37,280 nt of DNA, from NCBI GenBank assembly GCA_020441005.1, contig JAGRNA010000025.1, positions 1 through 37,280 of the forward strand, written 5' to 3'. The stretch comes from Leptospiraceae bacterium (lineage in GTDB: Bacteria > Spirochaetota > Leptospiria > Leptospirales > Leptonemataceae). Below the pieces are notes generated by a model. The model had not been told where the DNA came from, did not search any database, and was given only the letters and a program-made list of their open reading frames with translations. Both the position numbers and the translations under genes were made by a program. Of the stretch, positions 27,016-35,833 are shown piece after piece (position 1 is the stretch's first letter; each line of letters begins with the position of its first letter).

Positions 27016-28717
27016 CAGCAGTTACCGCCTCGAACAGACGCAACATCGCTGCTGCCAGTTTTTGCTGAATTTGACGCAATCCGATTGTACCCCTGATTCG
27101 ATTATATAAAAATACGCGTCTCTTATCCGGATAGTACAATATTTTCTCGGAGCGAATCAAACTGGCGCCATTAACGATCCCGGGATCGCCTTCTAGTATT
27201 ATGACTCCTTCGCGTTCACGATAACGGGCCTGTTCGGCCAGGGCTTCAAACGAGTTTTGCCGCAAACGAACCTGGCCCTGGGCCAAAAGCATCGATTGTT
27301 TGAAGTCACGCTCTATTGCCGCTGCCGACAGGGTCGCCTGCACTGTTTGGGTGCCGGGCTCATAGAAATCGATGCGCGGCTGATCTTCCAGACGTAGATA
27401 GTGTTCCTTGATGCGATAGTCCATCACACCCGCCTTGACGTACATATTCCGGGAGCGATCCAGCATTTCAATTCCATCTTCGGTATACATGCGCTCATAG
27501 TTCGCGCCTACCAGAACCAGGGTCGGACTTTGCACCTCGAGGTCCTTGCGGGTTAAAATGACATGGCCCTCAATTCTGGTTTCCGCCTGGGCATCATCCG
27601 TCCCCTGCTGGAAGCGAATTTTATCGGCGCTCAGGGCGCTGATCTCTGCATGGCTGCTGATGGTGTCATCCGTTGCAGCGGATTTTTGCTTTTGCAGCCG
27701 GCCGCCCATGCGGCCAAATTCCTCCAGAGAAATATTCTGCAAGGGATCCTTACTGGCCGACCCGGCGGAATCGTCCTCGACCGCCAACAAATCGGAGCCG
27801 CGACTTAATAACACGACCCGACGATCCAGAATGACTGTTTTCTGCGAGGGGATGTACTCCAGGTGATCCGCACTCATGAAACGACCATCCCCCAGGATCA
27901 CCGGATTGCTATTCAGGATCATTCGATCAGATCCATCCCGGTATACGCCCTTATCGCCCAGGAGATTCCAGGGCTCCTGGTGAATACGCACATCCTCAAG
28001 CAAGCGCGATTCCTTGTGCTCCAAATCGCGCATGATCCGCCGGCAGGTCACCAAAGCCGGTTTGGTTGAGGCCCGCGCGACGGAGCTGCCCGGGATCAGA
28101 TTTTGATTTTTGCTGGAATAGAGCAGCATGTAGGGGTTTTGCTCCAGGGCCACGAATTGCTCATCCCGATTCCATATCGCCTTGCCCGCAAACAGATGCA
28201 CGCCGCTTTGGCGATCAATGACATGCACCCGTCCGGTTAATTGGCCCAGACGATTATCTTCAATGACCATTTGACCGGCTTGAATCTGGATTTGATCGTA
28301 TTGTATCAGGGCATTGCCGCGGATGATTATCTGCACAACATCAAGGCCATTGCGCTGAACCAGGCGACGTTCCAGCACAGCACCGCTAAACACGGTGGTA
28401 ATCGCGCGACCGTTCTTGTCGCGACTGACCGTGCGCACCTGGTTCTGATTCACCGATACGGCCGTATCCCCTGGAGTGTCGAAATCATTCTTGCCTGGGT
28501 CAGCTGTGCGTAAATGCTCCGGCATATCCAGATAGGGTTTTTCGGACAGCTGCGCCAGACCTGTACTCTGACAGGCCGCAAGCCCGAGCGCGACTCCTAA
28601 CAGCAGAATCCTGCCAGCCGGGGTGGTAGCACTGCGATTGCGCGACTCGTTACACGGCCCCCGCCAGTCCACCGCTCTGTGCGGCCTGCATGCCAAAAAA
28701 ATCGCAATCAGCGCCAT
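27005..28717 (-). CDS. lptA: Long LptA/OstA-like lipoprotein
   Basis: About 570 residues from the ATG at 28717, rich in beta strands. Several successive segments have the OstA/LptA jelly-roll pattern, for example [51 protein letters not shown] and [21 protein letters not shown] normal LptA is about 180 residues with one such unit. A hydrophobic run ending in GLAACQS gives a strong lipobox. About 45 residues precede it from ATG 28717, so the true start may be the in-frame GTG at 28672. The position between lptC and lptB supports LPS transport. A bridge formed by several fused units is inference. Confidence 0.78.
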   Translation of the reverse strand: MALIAIFLACRPHRAVDWRGPCNESRNRSATTPAGRILLLGVALGLAACQSTGLAQLSEKPYLDMPEHLRTADPGKNDFDTPGDTAVSVNQNQVRTVSRDKNGRAITTVFSGAVLERRLVQRNGLDVVQIIIRGNALIQYDQIQIQAGQMVIEDNRLGQLTGRVHVIDRQSGVHLFAGKAIWNRDEQFVALEQNPYMLLYSSKNQNLIPGSSVARASTKPALVTCRRIMRDLEHKESRLLEDVRIHQEPWNLLGDKGVYRDGSDRMILNSNPVILGDGRFMSADHLEYIPSQKTVILDRRVVLLSRGSDLLAVEDDSAGSASKDPLQNISLEEFGRMGGRLQKQKSAATDDTISSHAEISALSADKIRFQQGTDDAQAETRIEGHVILTRKDLEVQSPTLVLVGANYERMYTEDGIEMLDRSRNMYVKAGVMDYRIKEHYLRLEDQPRIDFYEPGTQTVQATLSAAAIERDFKQSMLLAQGQVRLRQNSFEALAEQARYREREGVIILEGDPGIVNGASLIRSEKILYYPDKRRVFLYNRIRGTIGLRQIQQKLAAAMLRLFEAVTAGGA

Positions 28718-28721
28718 TATG

Positions 28722-29366
28722 CTATTCAAACAGGTTGAAATCAGATGGTAATCCCTCCACGGCCGAATCCTGATTGGGCTGGTTTTGCTTCACTACAGTC
28801 GGTCCATGACAGATTTGACGATTCGCATTCATGTCGATGATAGCCCCGCGACTGCAGCGCAAATGGGTGGCACCATCGTCAATAATGACCAGTTCGCTGG
28901 ATGTAAAGACCCGGCTTTCCATATTATAGTCCAGCACATTCGCTGTGATGCGTCGCCCGGCCGAGTTGAGCGACTCGATCGCCCCCTTCATATGGACCCG
29001 CTTTTCAGCGTTATTGATTTCGCCCTGTTCCGCCTTGATCTGATTGCTTATTTCGCCATCAGCAGCGTACTCCGTAAACTCAAAATCGGTGGCGATGATA
29101 CGATCCTGCTGATTGTTGCTCATAAACACGTATGCGTCCCGGGCTGCTGCGCGCCATTGACGCTGCCCCTGCATATCCAGCGACTCGCGCGTAAATTCCT
29201 TTAAATGAAAATTGGCCCCCTCTACGAGCTGATCTTCTGCAACCAGCAGGAATCCGTCATCACATGCCGTGAGGACCAGCCCGAACAGGCAGAGCCTCCA
29301 ACACCAGGCCGCGGCCTGATTCAAGGCGCAAAAAATCGGGCGCCTCTGGAGATCAATAGTTGGCAA
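28722..29366 (-). CDS. lptC: LptC-like lipoprotein
   Basis: The 214-residue product has a hydrophobic N-terminus ending in LVLTACDD, a good lipobox, followed by a beta-rich LptC/LptA-like region (LKEFTRESLDMQGQRQW, KAEQGEINNAEKRVHMKGAI). E. coli LptC is anchored by a transmembrane helix; here lipidation would do that. The start is uncertain. TTG 29366 overlaps the kdsA stop by 14 bases, while TTG 29324 gives a more typical signal peptide. Role by context: it takes LPS from LptB2FG and passes it to the LptA-like protein encoded next. Confidence 0.75.
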   Translation of the reverse strand: MPTIDLQRRPIFCALNQAAAWCWRLCLFGLVLTACDDGFLLVAEDQLVEGANFHLKEFTRESLDMQGQRQWRAAARDAYVFMSNNQQDRIIATDFEFTEYAADGEISNQIKAEQGEINNAEKRVHMKGAIESLNSAGRRITANVLDYNMESRVFTSSELVIIDDGATHLRCSRGAIIDMNANRQICHGPTVVKQNQPNQDSAVEGLPSDFNLFE

Positions 29367-30204
29367 GGAGCCCGCCTGACTGCTTGATCATCTGGTCCAA
29401 CGCAAACAAGCGTTCAATCAGCTCCGGAGCGCGCGCCAGGGGATACTGATTGCTAGCATCACTCCAGGCCTTGTCCGGATCAGGGTGGACTTCCATAAAG
29501 AGGCCCTCGATACCGGCGGCCACCGCCGTGCGCGCCATCAGGGGGACATATTCCCGGTTGCCACCGCTCTCGGCGCCGCCACCCGGGAGCTGGGTACTAT
29601 GAGTGGCATCCATAATCACCGGGATGTCGGCCCGATGCAGAATTTCCATGCTGCGCGGATCAAAAACCAGATTATTGTAACCAAAAGTGGCTCCCCGTTC
29701 CGTAATCAAATAACGCTCGCTACCGCTGGAGCGGATCTTCTCCACAATCGGTACACAATCAGCGGGGGCCAAAAACTGCCCCTTTTTGACATTCACCCAG
29801 GCATTGGTGCGCGCACAGGCCACGACCAGATCCGTCTGGCGCGATAAAAAAGCCGGAATTTGCAAAATATCCACCACCTGAGCGACGGACTGCACCTGGT
29901 CGACCGCATGCACGTCTGTCAATAGCGGCACGCCAAAGGTGCTCTTTATATACTCCAGATCACGCAAACCCTCTTCCAGGCCCGGACCGCGGCGGCTACC
30001 GATCGAGGAGCGATTGGCCTTGTCAAAGCTGCTCTTAAACACATAGGGTATGCCCAGTTTCTGGCACACTGCTAGCATAGGCTCGCAAACCCGCGCCAAC
30101 AAATCACGACTCTCAATGACACAGGGTCCGGCAATGACAAAAAAGGGCCGATCCGCACCTATTTCGGTCTTCTGCAAGAAAGGACGCCGGTTCACAAGAG
30201 TCAT
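29353..30204 (-). CDS. kdsA: 3-deoxy-8-phosphooctulonate synthase (Kdo8P synthase)
   Basis: KdsA condenses arabinose-5-phosphate and PEP to Kdo8P, the committed step to the Kdo of lipid A-core. The 283-residue product has IAGPCVIESRD (C28), FKSSFDKANRSS, TDVH, SRQTDLV, NVKKGQFLAP, ERGATFGYNNLV, DATHSTQLPGG and EVHPDPDKA. Cysteine in GPC marks the metal-dependent class (Aquifex type); E. coli KdsA has Asn there. It is the first gene of a chain in which most neighbours overlap, running to lptC, the lptA-like gene, lptB and rpoN. No strong ribosome binding site precedes the ATG. Confidence 0.95.
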   Translation of the reverse strand: MTLVNRRPFLQKTEIGADRPFFVIAGPCVIESRDLLARVCEPMLAVCQKLGIPYVFKSSFDKANRSSIGSRRGPGLEEGLRDLEYIKSTFGVPLLTDVHAVDQVQSVAQVVDILQIPAFLSRQTDLVVACARTNAWVNVKKGQFLAPADCVPIVEKIRSSGSERYLITERGATFGYNNLVFDPRSMEILHRADIPVIMDATHSTQLPGGGAESGGNREYVPLMARTAVAAGIEGLFMEVHPDPDKAWSDASNQYPLARAPELIERLFALDQMIKQSGGLLANY

Positions 30205-30324
30205 GGGGCTACATTACGGGCCCGAAGCAAACCGGCAAGTTTTTTCAGATGCCGCAATTTCCAGAGGGCCTGATTTGCTTACAAAATACTTACATGAGTG
30301 TGTTGTTTTGCTTTTCTTTGCTAC

Positions 30325-30351
30325 TTGACCCCTGGTTCGGGCTTGCATAAT
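30325..30351 (+). promoter_or_regulatory. Candidate sigma-70 promoter for the HDOD fusion gene
   Basis: TTGACC (30325-30330) and CATAAT (30346-30351) with a 15-base spacer, shorter than the ideal 17. The -10 box is preceded by TTG. It lies 15 bases before the ATG at 30367, within the 162-base gap to the divergent kdsA. Confidence 0.35.
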
Positions 30352-30366
30352 GAGGATCAGTGGACG

Positions 30367-31890
30367 ATGAATACAACGCTGCAAATTGATGAGCGCCTGG
30401 ACAACTTCCGGAAAAAGGCCATTGAAGCCTACCATCAGAATAATGGCTTGCGTTATTCCTTTACTCAATTTGAGGGCGTTTACGCCGAACTGACCTATCA
30501 CATCGTCAATCATATCCTGGCGGAACAGGATATGCAGTTTCTATCCAATGTGCTCATGACCCTGCTGCGGGAATGCATTTCCAATGCCGTCAAGGCCAAC
30601 CTGAAGCGTGCCTGGTTCAAAAAACATGCCGCCGATATTGCCGATGAGACCGAATACGCCGAGTATATACAGCGCTTCAAGGCCGAGGCCGTCTCCCGAA
30701 TCGAGGAGCACCTCGATGAGATGAAATCATCCGGTTTGCAGGTGCACCTGATTTTTGACGTGCGTGGCGATAAAATTCGTTTTTCAATCGAAAATAATAC
30801 GCCGATGACCGCGACCGAACTGGCGCGTGTGCGCGAACGCATCGATGCGGCGGCCCGAATCCATTCCATGGCCGAGGCGATGGAACGTTTTGCTGATGAT
30901 CAGGAGGGCGCGGGTCTGGGATTGCTCATCAACATTATGTTGTTGCGTAAATCAGGGATTGGACCAGAAAACTTTCGTATCGCCTCCGATGAACAGCGGA
31001 CTCGAGTCAGTATAACCATCCCCCGCACTATCAAACTGCCGAGCGAAATCCATAACCTGATGGATCAGGTTATGAATGAGATCGGCAACATCCCCACCTT
31101 TCCAGAAACCATTCGCAAGGTTATTGAGTTGTGCGAGAATCCGGATTCCAATACCGATCGCATTGTGCAGGAAATTGAAAAAGACCCCTCGCTAGCCACC
31201 AACATTCTGCGTCTGGCCAACTCGGGCGGTTTTGTGGCTGGTAACCATATTCATAGCATCAAACACGGCGTGGCCATCATCGGGATTCAAAACCTGCGCC
31301 AGCTGGCAATGGCAATGTCCTCGCGCGAGATTCTGAGTCATCAATACCGCACCTTCGCTCATTTTTGGCAGCACGCCGAGAAGTGTGCCACCTATGCGCG
31401 CTTGCTAGCCCGGGAACTGGGCTTTGGCAAACGCTCCGATACTGTTTACCTGGGCGGTTTATTGCATGATCTGGGCAAGATCCTGCTGTTGGCGATTGAG
31501 CCCGCCAAAGTCGAGCAAATCAATGGGATTCGCCTGGGGCGCACGGAAAACAGCACCTCCACCCTGGAGGAGATAACCCTTGGTATGTCTCACTCCCAGG
31601 TAGGCGCCCGGCTAGCGGCCCACTGGCAATTTCCCGAGGAGATCGAGAATATCATTCGGTTCCATCACTCGGTCTATGCCAGTCCCCGCGACTATATTAT
31701 CGAGGTTAGCCTGGTTCATCTGGCCGATGCCCTCATTCAAACTGAAGATCGCCGCATCAGCTATGTATACTACGACGAAACCTCGCTGGATCGGCTTGGT
31801 ATTGTTGATCATGAGGCCCTGGAAAACCTGCACCAACGCATCAAGAGTCAGTATGAGCTGCTGCAGGCTCGTCAATCAAACCAGGCTTAG
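30367..31890 (+). CDS. GHKL ATPase-like + HDOD signalling fusion
   Basis: The product is 507 residues. Residues about 55-225 look like a histidine-kinase-type ATPase (GHKL) domain: N-box LLRECISNAVKAN (E69, N73, N78), a sheet segment KIRFSIENNTP and G-box EGAGLGLLI (180-188). No phospho-acceptor H-box is seen. Residues about 230-440 are HDOD: NIPTFPETIRKV, DPSLATNILRLANSG, SIKHGVAIIGIQNLRQLAM, and YLGGLLHDLGK with an intact HD pair (H367, D368). HDOD domains usually act as signalling platforms. Pairing with an ATPase lacking a dimerisation/H-box part suggests an anti-sigma-like or switch function, which is inference. The frame is open from 30298, but ATG 30367 fits the family start. The last 50 bases overlap the convergent HNH gene. 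Confidence 0.87.
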   Translation: MNTTLQIDERLDNFRKKAIEAYHQNNGLRYSFTQFEGVYAELTYHIVNHILAEQDMQFLSNVLMTLLRECISNAVKANLKRAWFKKHAADIADETEYAEYIQRFKAEAVSRIEEHLDEMKSSGLQVHLIFDVRGDKIRFSIENNTPMTATELARVRERIDAAARIHSMAEAMERFADDQEGAGLGLLINIMLLRKSGIGPENFRIASDEQRTRVSITIPRTIKLPSEIHNLMDQVMNEIGNIPTFPETIRKVIELCENPDSNTDRIVQEIEKDPSLATNILRLANSGGFVAGNHIHSIKHGVAIIGIQNLRQLAMAMSSREILSHQYRTFAHFWQHAEKCATYARLLARELGFGKRSDTVYLGGLLHDLGKILLLAIEPAKVEQINGIRLGRTENSTSTLEEITLGMSHSQVGARLAAHWQFPEEIENIIRFHHSVYASPRDYIIEVSLVHLADALIQTEDRRISYVYYDETSLDRLGIVDHEALENLHQRIKSQYELLQARQSNQA

Positions 31891-32176
31891 CATCCTTTTC
31901 TTTCTGACGATCCAGATATGCGGCCCAGGCTGCCGGGCCCAGATCTTTTTTGCGAGTATTGCACTCTTTACAAGCAGGTATCAGATTTTGCTTTTCACTG
32001 CGTCCACCCATCGCCAGCGGCAAGCAGTGATCCATTGTCAGCTCGGATGGTTTGAAAATCTTTTGGCAATAACGACAAACTCCATTGGCGCATTTCCGCC
32101 GCCACCAGGCGCTCTTGCGCAACTGTTTCGCTTTCTCTTTCTCGCGGCGAATAAAGGCTGAATCAGCGGCCGACAT
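31841..32176 (-). CDS. HNH endonuclease-like protein
   Basis: The product is 111 residues. CRYCQKIF gives the first zinc-binding pair; LTMDHCLPLAMGGRSEKQNL holds the catalytic DH and Asn of the HNH motif; ACKECNTRKKD gives the second pair. The basic N-terminus (RREKEKAKQLRKSAWWRRK) should contact nucleic acid. This is the common small HNH domain found alone in many bacteria; substrate and role are unknown. It begins 14 bases inside the end of tilS, so the two are probably co-transcribed. Its last 50 bases are antisense to the HDOD gene end. Confidence 0.85.
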   Translation of the reverse strand: MSAADSAFIRREKEKAKQLRKSAWWRRKCANGVCRYCQKIFKPSELTMDHCLPLAMGGRSEKQNLIPACKECNTRKKDLGPAAWAAYLDRQKEKDAKPGLIDEPAAAHTDS

Positions 32177-33614
32177 CCTTTAGATCCTCCCAAAAAGATA
32201 GACACAGGGTTTCCACCAGTCCCTTTTGGCTGTTGTAAATCAAGGGGATTCGAGGCCGCACAAATAACGGGATGCGATAGGTTTGAAAGGCCTTCTTGAC
32301 TGCCTGGTGCTGGCCATTGGGCAGCGTCCAGCGCAAGCCGGGTCTCCACGCAATTATTTCCTGGTCGGGCGCAAGGCTATACTGGCGGTGCTGATGATTG
32401 TAGACCACGAACATGCGGCGTCCCCCGTTCTCATGAGCCCCGCAGGCCGTCAGCCTGGCCGAATGGGCATCGCAGTCGTGACCCTCGATGCTGCTTTTGA
32501 CAAACGTACCCCGCTCATCAACAGCGTGCTCAGGGGTATGCGTTGCAAAGATTTGCAGGCAAGCCGCGTCCATCCGTACCAACCATATTGGACCCTTGCC
32601 TGCAGCATGCATCCAAAGCGACTGGTTTTTATAGTTGATTTGAAAACACGCGCCCGGTTTGCGCAAGGATCTTTGCATTTGCTCATAGATTGTGTGTAAC
32701 AAGCGGCGATCAGCGGGTGCCAGTCCCAGGCAATTCAGAGCGGGATCCAGGATAGCTTTTAACCGATCGATGGGGTCAGACCGTAACAAGTGGAAAAGGT
32801 TTCGATCCAGTTGTAAATACTCAATTTGGTGCGCGCCAAAATCCAGCGGCGGGTGTTCCAGGTCGGCCGCAGAATGATAGTTTTGCCAAATACGCACCGG
32901 CCGGCAGCCTTCTTGCCGCAGCAGGGGCGTAATCTGACTGCGAATCCGATTCCGTTGAAACCGAGGCGAGCGATTGGATTCGTCCCTTAGCCAGGGTATC
33001 TGATACCGCTCCATTAGATCCTGAATTTGCAAACGCTCCAGAAAAAGCAATGGGCGCCAGATTTCCGGACCATGATGCGCATACTGCGTCAGCGGCATGG
33101 TTTGCAAGGCGCGCGGGCCGGAGGCGCGACAGAATTGAATCAGCAGGCTTTCCAGATAATCATCTGCGTGGTGGGCGACCAGGATGGCCGGCAACTGAAG
33201 GCGGCGAGCGGCAGACTGCAGACTCGCATAGCGTAATTTGCGGCCCGCCTCCTCCAGACCAAGTCCATAGCGGCGTGCAAAACGACTGGTGTGTACTGAT
33301 CGCACCTCCAGCGGCACGTCAGTGATGGCCGCTAGCCTGTGTAACCAGATCACTTCCAGATCGGCGGCAGCACGCAGGCCATGATGAATGTACATCCACA
33401 CCAGCGAGCCCTCACCCGTCCCGCTTTTTTGCAGCGACCAGGCGAGCAGAGCCAACAGCATCGAATCCATACCACCGGATAGCGCCACCAGACAATGACG
33501 CGGCCAATGTTGATCCACCAGCGCAGCGGGCAACATCGCGCGCAAATCGGCCAGAAAGCGGCTTTGATGCGCCAGGAAGTAGTCTAAATTGATTGGGTTT
33601 CGGGAAGAATACAA
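32163..33614 (-). CDS. tilS: tRNA(Ile)-lysidine synthase
   Basis: TilS uses ATP and lysine to convert C34 of the tRNA-Ile(CAU) anticodon to lysidine so that it reads AUA. The 483-residue product has the PP-loop LVALSGGMDSMLLALLAW (about 42-59), then YIHHGLR, ARRYGLGLEEAGRKLRY, AHHADDYLESLLIQF and NRSPRFQRNRIRSQITPLL, in the order known for the family. The C-terminal part is more divergent. The start is TTG at 33614 and is uncertain by a few codons. It overlaps the HNH gene by 14 bases. Confidence 0.92.
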   Translation of the reverse strand: MYSSRNPINLDYFLAHQSRFLADLRAMLPAALVDQHWPRHCLVALSGGMDSMLLALLAWSLQKSGTGEGSLVWMYIHHGLRAAADLEVIWLHRLAAITDVPLEVRSVHTSRFARRYGLGLEEAGRKLRYASLQSAARRLQLPAILVAHHADDYLESLLIQFCRASGPRALQTMPLTQYAHHGPEIWRPLLFLERLQIQDLMERYQIPWLRDESNRSPRFQRNRIRSQITPLLRQEGCRPVRIWQNYHSAADLEHPPLDFGAHQIEYLQLDRNLFHLLRSDPIDRLKAILDPALNCLGLAPADRRLLHTIYEQMQRSLRKPGACFQINYKNQSLWMHAAGKGPIWLVRMDAACLQIFATHTPEHAVDERGTFVKSSIEGHDCDAHSARLTACGAHENGGRRMFVVYNHQHRQYSLAPDQEIIAWRPGLRWTLPNGQHQAVKKAFQTYRIPLFVRPRIPLIYNSQKGLVETLCLSFWEDLKDVGR

Positions 33615-33677
33615 CGATATTTACCAGGTAAGACCCAGGTCCCTGCAGCGGCACCTTTTTTTCAGCACGCTATAACC

Positions 33678-34148
33678 ATGCAATTCAAAATTAACAACCC
33701 TTGCAAGTTGTATTACTGCCTCGGGATCTATCTCGGACTGACCCTTGTCGGGCGGCCCCTGGCAGCTCAGGAACAAACAGCGGATCAACAGCTTTCCGGC
33801 GCCTGGTACCTCAAGGCAGATGGGGAACTCATAGACCAGAATTATGTGATCCAGTTTCAAGCCTCGCAAAGTGCGCCCCCCGGCGCAAAAAGAAATGCCG
33901 TTCTGTACCCCCTGCAATCGTCCTGTCCGCCTGAATCCGACTCCCGGGCCAGCCAGTGCCTTTCCAGTCCCGGCGGATTTATCCAGGGGCTGCAGTTTGA
34001 GGATGGCGAATTTGTTTTCGGCATGCTGTGGCTGGATCAGAAAGCCAAATGGCTGCGTTGCAAATTCTGGCGAAAAGCAGATCGCCTGTTTATGAGGGTG
34101 TATGGGCCCTATACCTGGCATCAATATAGTCTGGAGCATTTTCGATGA
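33678..34148 (+). CDS. Exported protein of unknown function
   Basis: The product is 156 residues. A signal peptide (basic start, hydrophobic YYCLGIYLGLTLV, likely cleavage after PLAA at about residue 30) precedes a soluble part with four cysteines and several Trp residues, including LSGAWYLKADGELIDQNYVI, GGFIQGLQFEDGEFVFGMLW and WLRCKFWRKADRL. The pattern of alternating strands suggests a small beta sandwich or lipocalin-like fold, but no family was recognised. It is divergent from tilS across 63 bases. No clear ribosome binding site precedes the ATG. Confidence 0.65.
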   Translation: MQFKINNPCKLYYCLGIYLGLTLVGRPLAAQEQTADQQLSGAWYLKADGELIDQNYVIQFQASQSAPPGAKRNAVLYPLQSSCPPESDSRASQCLSSPGGFIQGLQFEDGEFVFGMLWLDQKAKWLRCKFWRKADRLFMRVYGPYTWHQYSLEHFR

Positions 34149-34189
34149 CTTTTTTTACTTTACCCTGATCTGGCCGGCTTGAAACTCGA

Positions 34190-34432
34190 ATGATGGAGTT
34201 GCCAGGACGAATCCGCTATTTGTTACAGCAAGATTTTCTGGCACTCTGGCCCTCTAGCAAGTGGCCATTAAACAGGGCTGTCTTGTTGCGCCTGGTGTTC
34301 TATGGCGCGCTACTCACCTTTTGCCTGCGTATATTTTTAGTCCCACTGTTGGAGCCGTCGCCGTCCGGCACGCCAGGCGGCGACCTGCAGGAAAATCTGC
34401 CCAAAATGATACCAAATTCCCGGGAACTATAA
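34190..34432 (+). CDS. Small single-helix membrane protein of unknown function
   Basis: The product is 80 residues with a cytosolic-looking N-terminus and one hydrophobic segment (about 31-53: LRLVFYGALLTFCLRIFLVPLL), then a Pro/Gly/Ser tail. No family was recognised. It ends five bases before the manA GTG on the same strand, so the two are probably co-transcribed. It is short and lacks a clear ribosome binding site, so it is less certain than its neighbours. Confidence 0.5.
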   Translation: MMELPGRIRYLLQQDFLALWPSSKWPLNRAVLLRLVFYGALLTFCLRIFLVPLLEPSPSGTPGGDLQENLPKMIPNSREL

Positions 34433-34437
34433 AGAGC

Positions 34438-35775
34438 GTGCAATCCGAGCGAAGCAAACTGCCCTCTGTCTACCGGCTGGAATGCTATGTAATGAACTAC
34501 GAGTGGGGGGTTTCGCCCGCTAACTCATTGATTCAAAGCCTGGCCAGTCAATCCGATAGTATTGTCAACCACGGGGGTGAGAAACCAATCGCAGAGCTTT
34601 GGATGGGCGCCCATCCAAAATCAGCCGCCACGATCATTGACCCGCGTAATCATAGCCTGCGATTGCGGCTCGATCAAGCCATCACCAGCGAGGCTAACCA
34701 TTTTTTGGGACGTGAACTGACCCGGGCTGGCATTCAGCATTTACCCTTCCTGTTCAAAATTCTCGAAGCGCAATCACCGCTTTCCATCCAGGCCCATCCG
34801 GATAAAAAGCTGGCCATTGAGCTACACCGCCAGAATCCAGAGCAGTATCCCGACAATAATCATAAACCGGAGTTGGTGATTGCCCTGAGTCCGGTCCAGG
34901 CTCTGGCCGGATTTCGTCGGCCGGGCCAGATATTTGGCTTTATGCAGAATATTCCGGAATTTGCCAGTTTATGCTCCAAAGACTCCGGTTTGTATGAACC
35001 GTACCAGGCCCCGCGGCCGGAGCTCTTAAGCCGCCAACAAAAGCGCAACTGGATTAAGCATCATTATACCAACCTGATGCAATCCAGTCCAGCCGAGATC
35101 CAGGAAGCGGCCGAATCTTTTTTGTTTCGGTTGCAACAGACTGGTTTAGAACAGGCCCGCCTGGAAGATCGCCTTTTTGCAGAATTCGCCAGGCAATTCG
35201 GCACAGCCGATTCGGGACTGTTCAATATATATTTTCTGAATTATATCGAACTGAAACCCGGACAAGCGCTACTGCTCGGTGCCAATGAACCCCACGCCTA
35301 TCTTGGCGGTCAAATGCTGGAGTGCATGGCCTCGTCAGATAATGTGATTCGAGCCGGCCTGACTACCAAGCCCAAGGACATTCAAACCCTGGTCCAGATC
35401 CTGCACTATCATTTTGGACCGCCGCCGGTCATTAACCTGCACCAACATAGCGATCAGGAAAACTGGCGCGAGTCCTATCGCAATCAGGTGCCGGATTTTG
35501 TAGTGGAAAAAATCGCCCTGAATACAAGTGCCGTATTGCCGCTGGCTGCCCCCCAAAGACCGGGAATATACCTCGTCCTCGAAGGGGGAGCGGAGTTGCA
35601 GGTTTTGGATCGCCAGGGTGAACTCGAAAATCAGCACTACCAATGGAATTCAGGCAGCGTTTTTTTAGTACCCGGCGATCTGGAACAGCGCGGCTTTGCC
35701 CTCAGCCTGAAAAAAATGGACGCCCATCCGCGATGCATCCTGTATCATGCGACGGTCATGAATTCCTTCCGTTAG
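34438..35775 (+). CDS. manA: Mannose-6-phosphate isomerase, type I
   Basis: Zinc enzyme that interconverts fructose-6-phosphate and mannose-6-phosphate, feeding GDP-mannose and surface polysaccharides. About 445 residues from the GTG at 34438. The order follows class I PMI: MNYEWGV, PIAELWMGAHP, SIQAHPDKKLA with zinc ligands Gln and His, NHKPELVIAL with a Glu ligand, and NEPHAYLGG...DNVIRAGLTTKP with the His ligand and catalytic Arg. The frame is open from 34261, but that part overlaps the small membrane protein and has no homology. It follows that gene by five bases. Confidence 0.92.
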   Translation: MQSERSKLPSVYRLECYVMNYEWGVSPANSLIQSLASQSDSIVNHGGEKPIAELWMGAHPKSAATIIDPRNHSLRLRLDQAITSEANHFLGRELTRAGIQHLPFLFKILEAQSPLSIQAHPDKKLAIELHRQNPEQYPDNNHKPELVIALSPVQALAGFRRPGQIFGFMQNIPEFASLCSKDSGLYEPYQAPRPELLSRQQKRNWIKHHYTNLMQSSPAEIQEAAESFLFRLQQTGLEQARLEDRLFAEFARQFGTADSGLFNIYFLNYIELKPGQALLLGANEPHAYLGGQMLECMASSDNVIRAGLTTKPKDIQTLVQILHYHFGPPPVINLHQHSDQENWRESYRNQVPDFVVEKIALNTSAVLPLAAPQRPGIYLVLEGGAELQVLDRQGELENQHYQWNSGSVFLVPGDLEQRGFALSLKKMDAHPRCILYHATVMNSFR

Positions 35776-35815
35776 GCGCAGGTAGCAAGCGAAATAAGAT
35801 AGACAGGCAAGCATT

Positions 35816-35831
35816 CCGGACCAAAATCCGG
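35816..35831 (+). promoter_or_regulatory. Small hairpin at the start of the desaturase-like gene
   Basis: CCGGA (35816-35820) and TCCGG (35827-35831) with a 6-base loop end two bases before the ATG at 35834, where a ribosome binding site would be expected. No Shine-Dalgarno-like sequence is visible nearby. Confidence 0.3.
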
Positions 35832-35833
35832 TC

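Noticed and set aside
30331-30346. Sigma-54 promoter-like CTGGTTCGGGCTTGCA before the HDOD gene
   Set aside because: The GG-to-GC distance is nine bases instead of the required ten, so it does not fit a -24/-12 site.
33648-33676. TATAAC just before the exported protein gene at 33678 as a second leaderless promoter
   Set aside because: It is one base from the ATG, so transcription would start inside the gene, and no -35 box is present.
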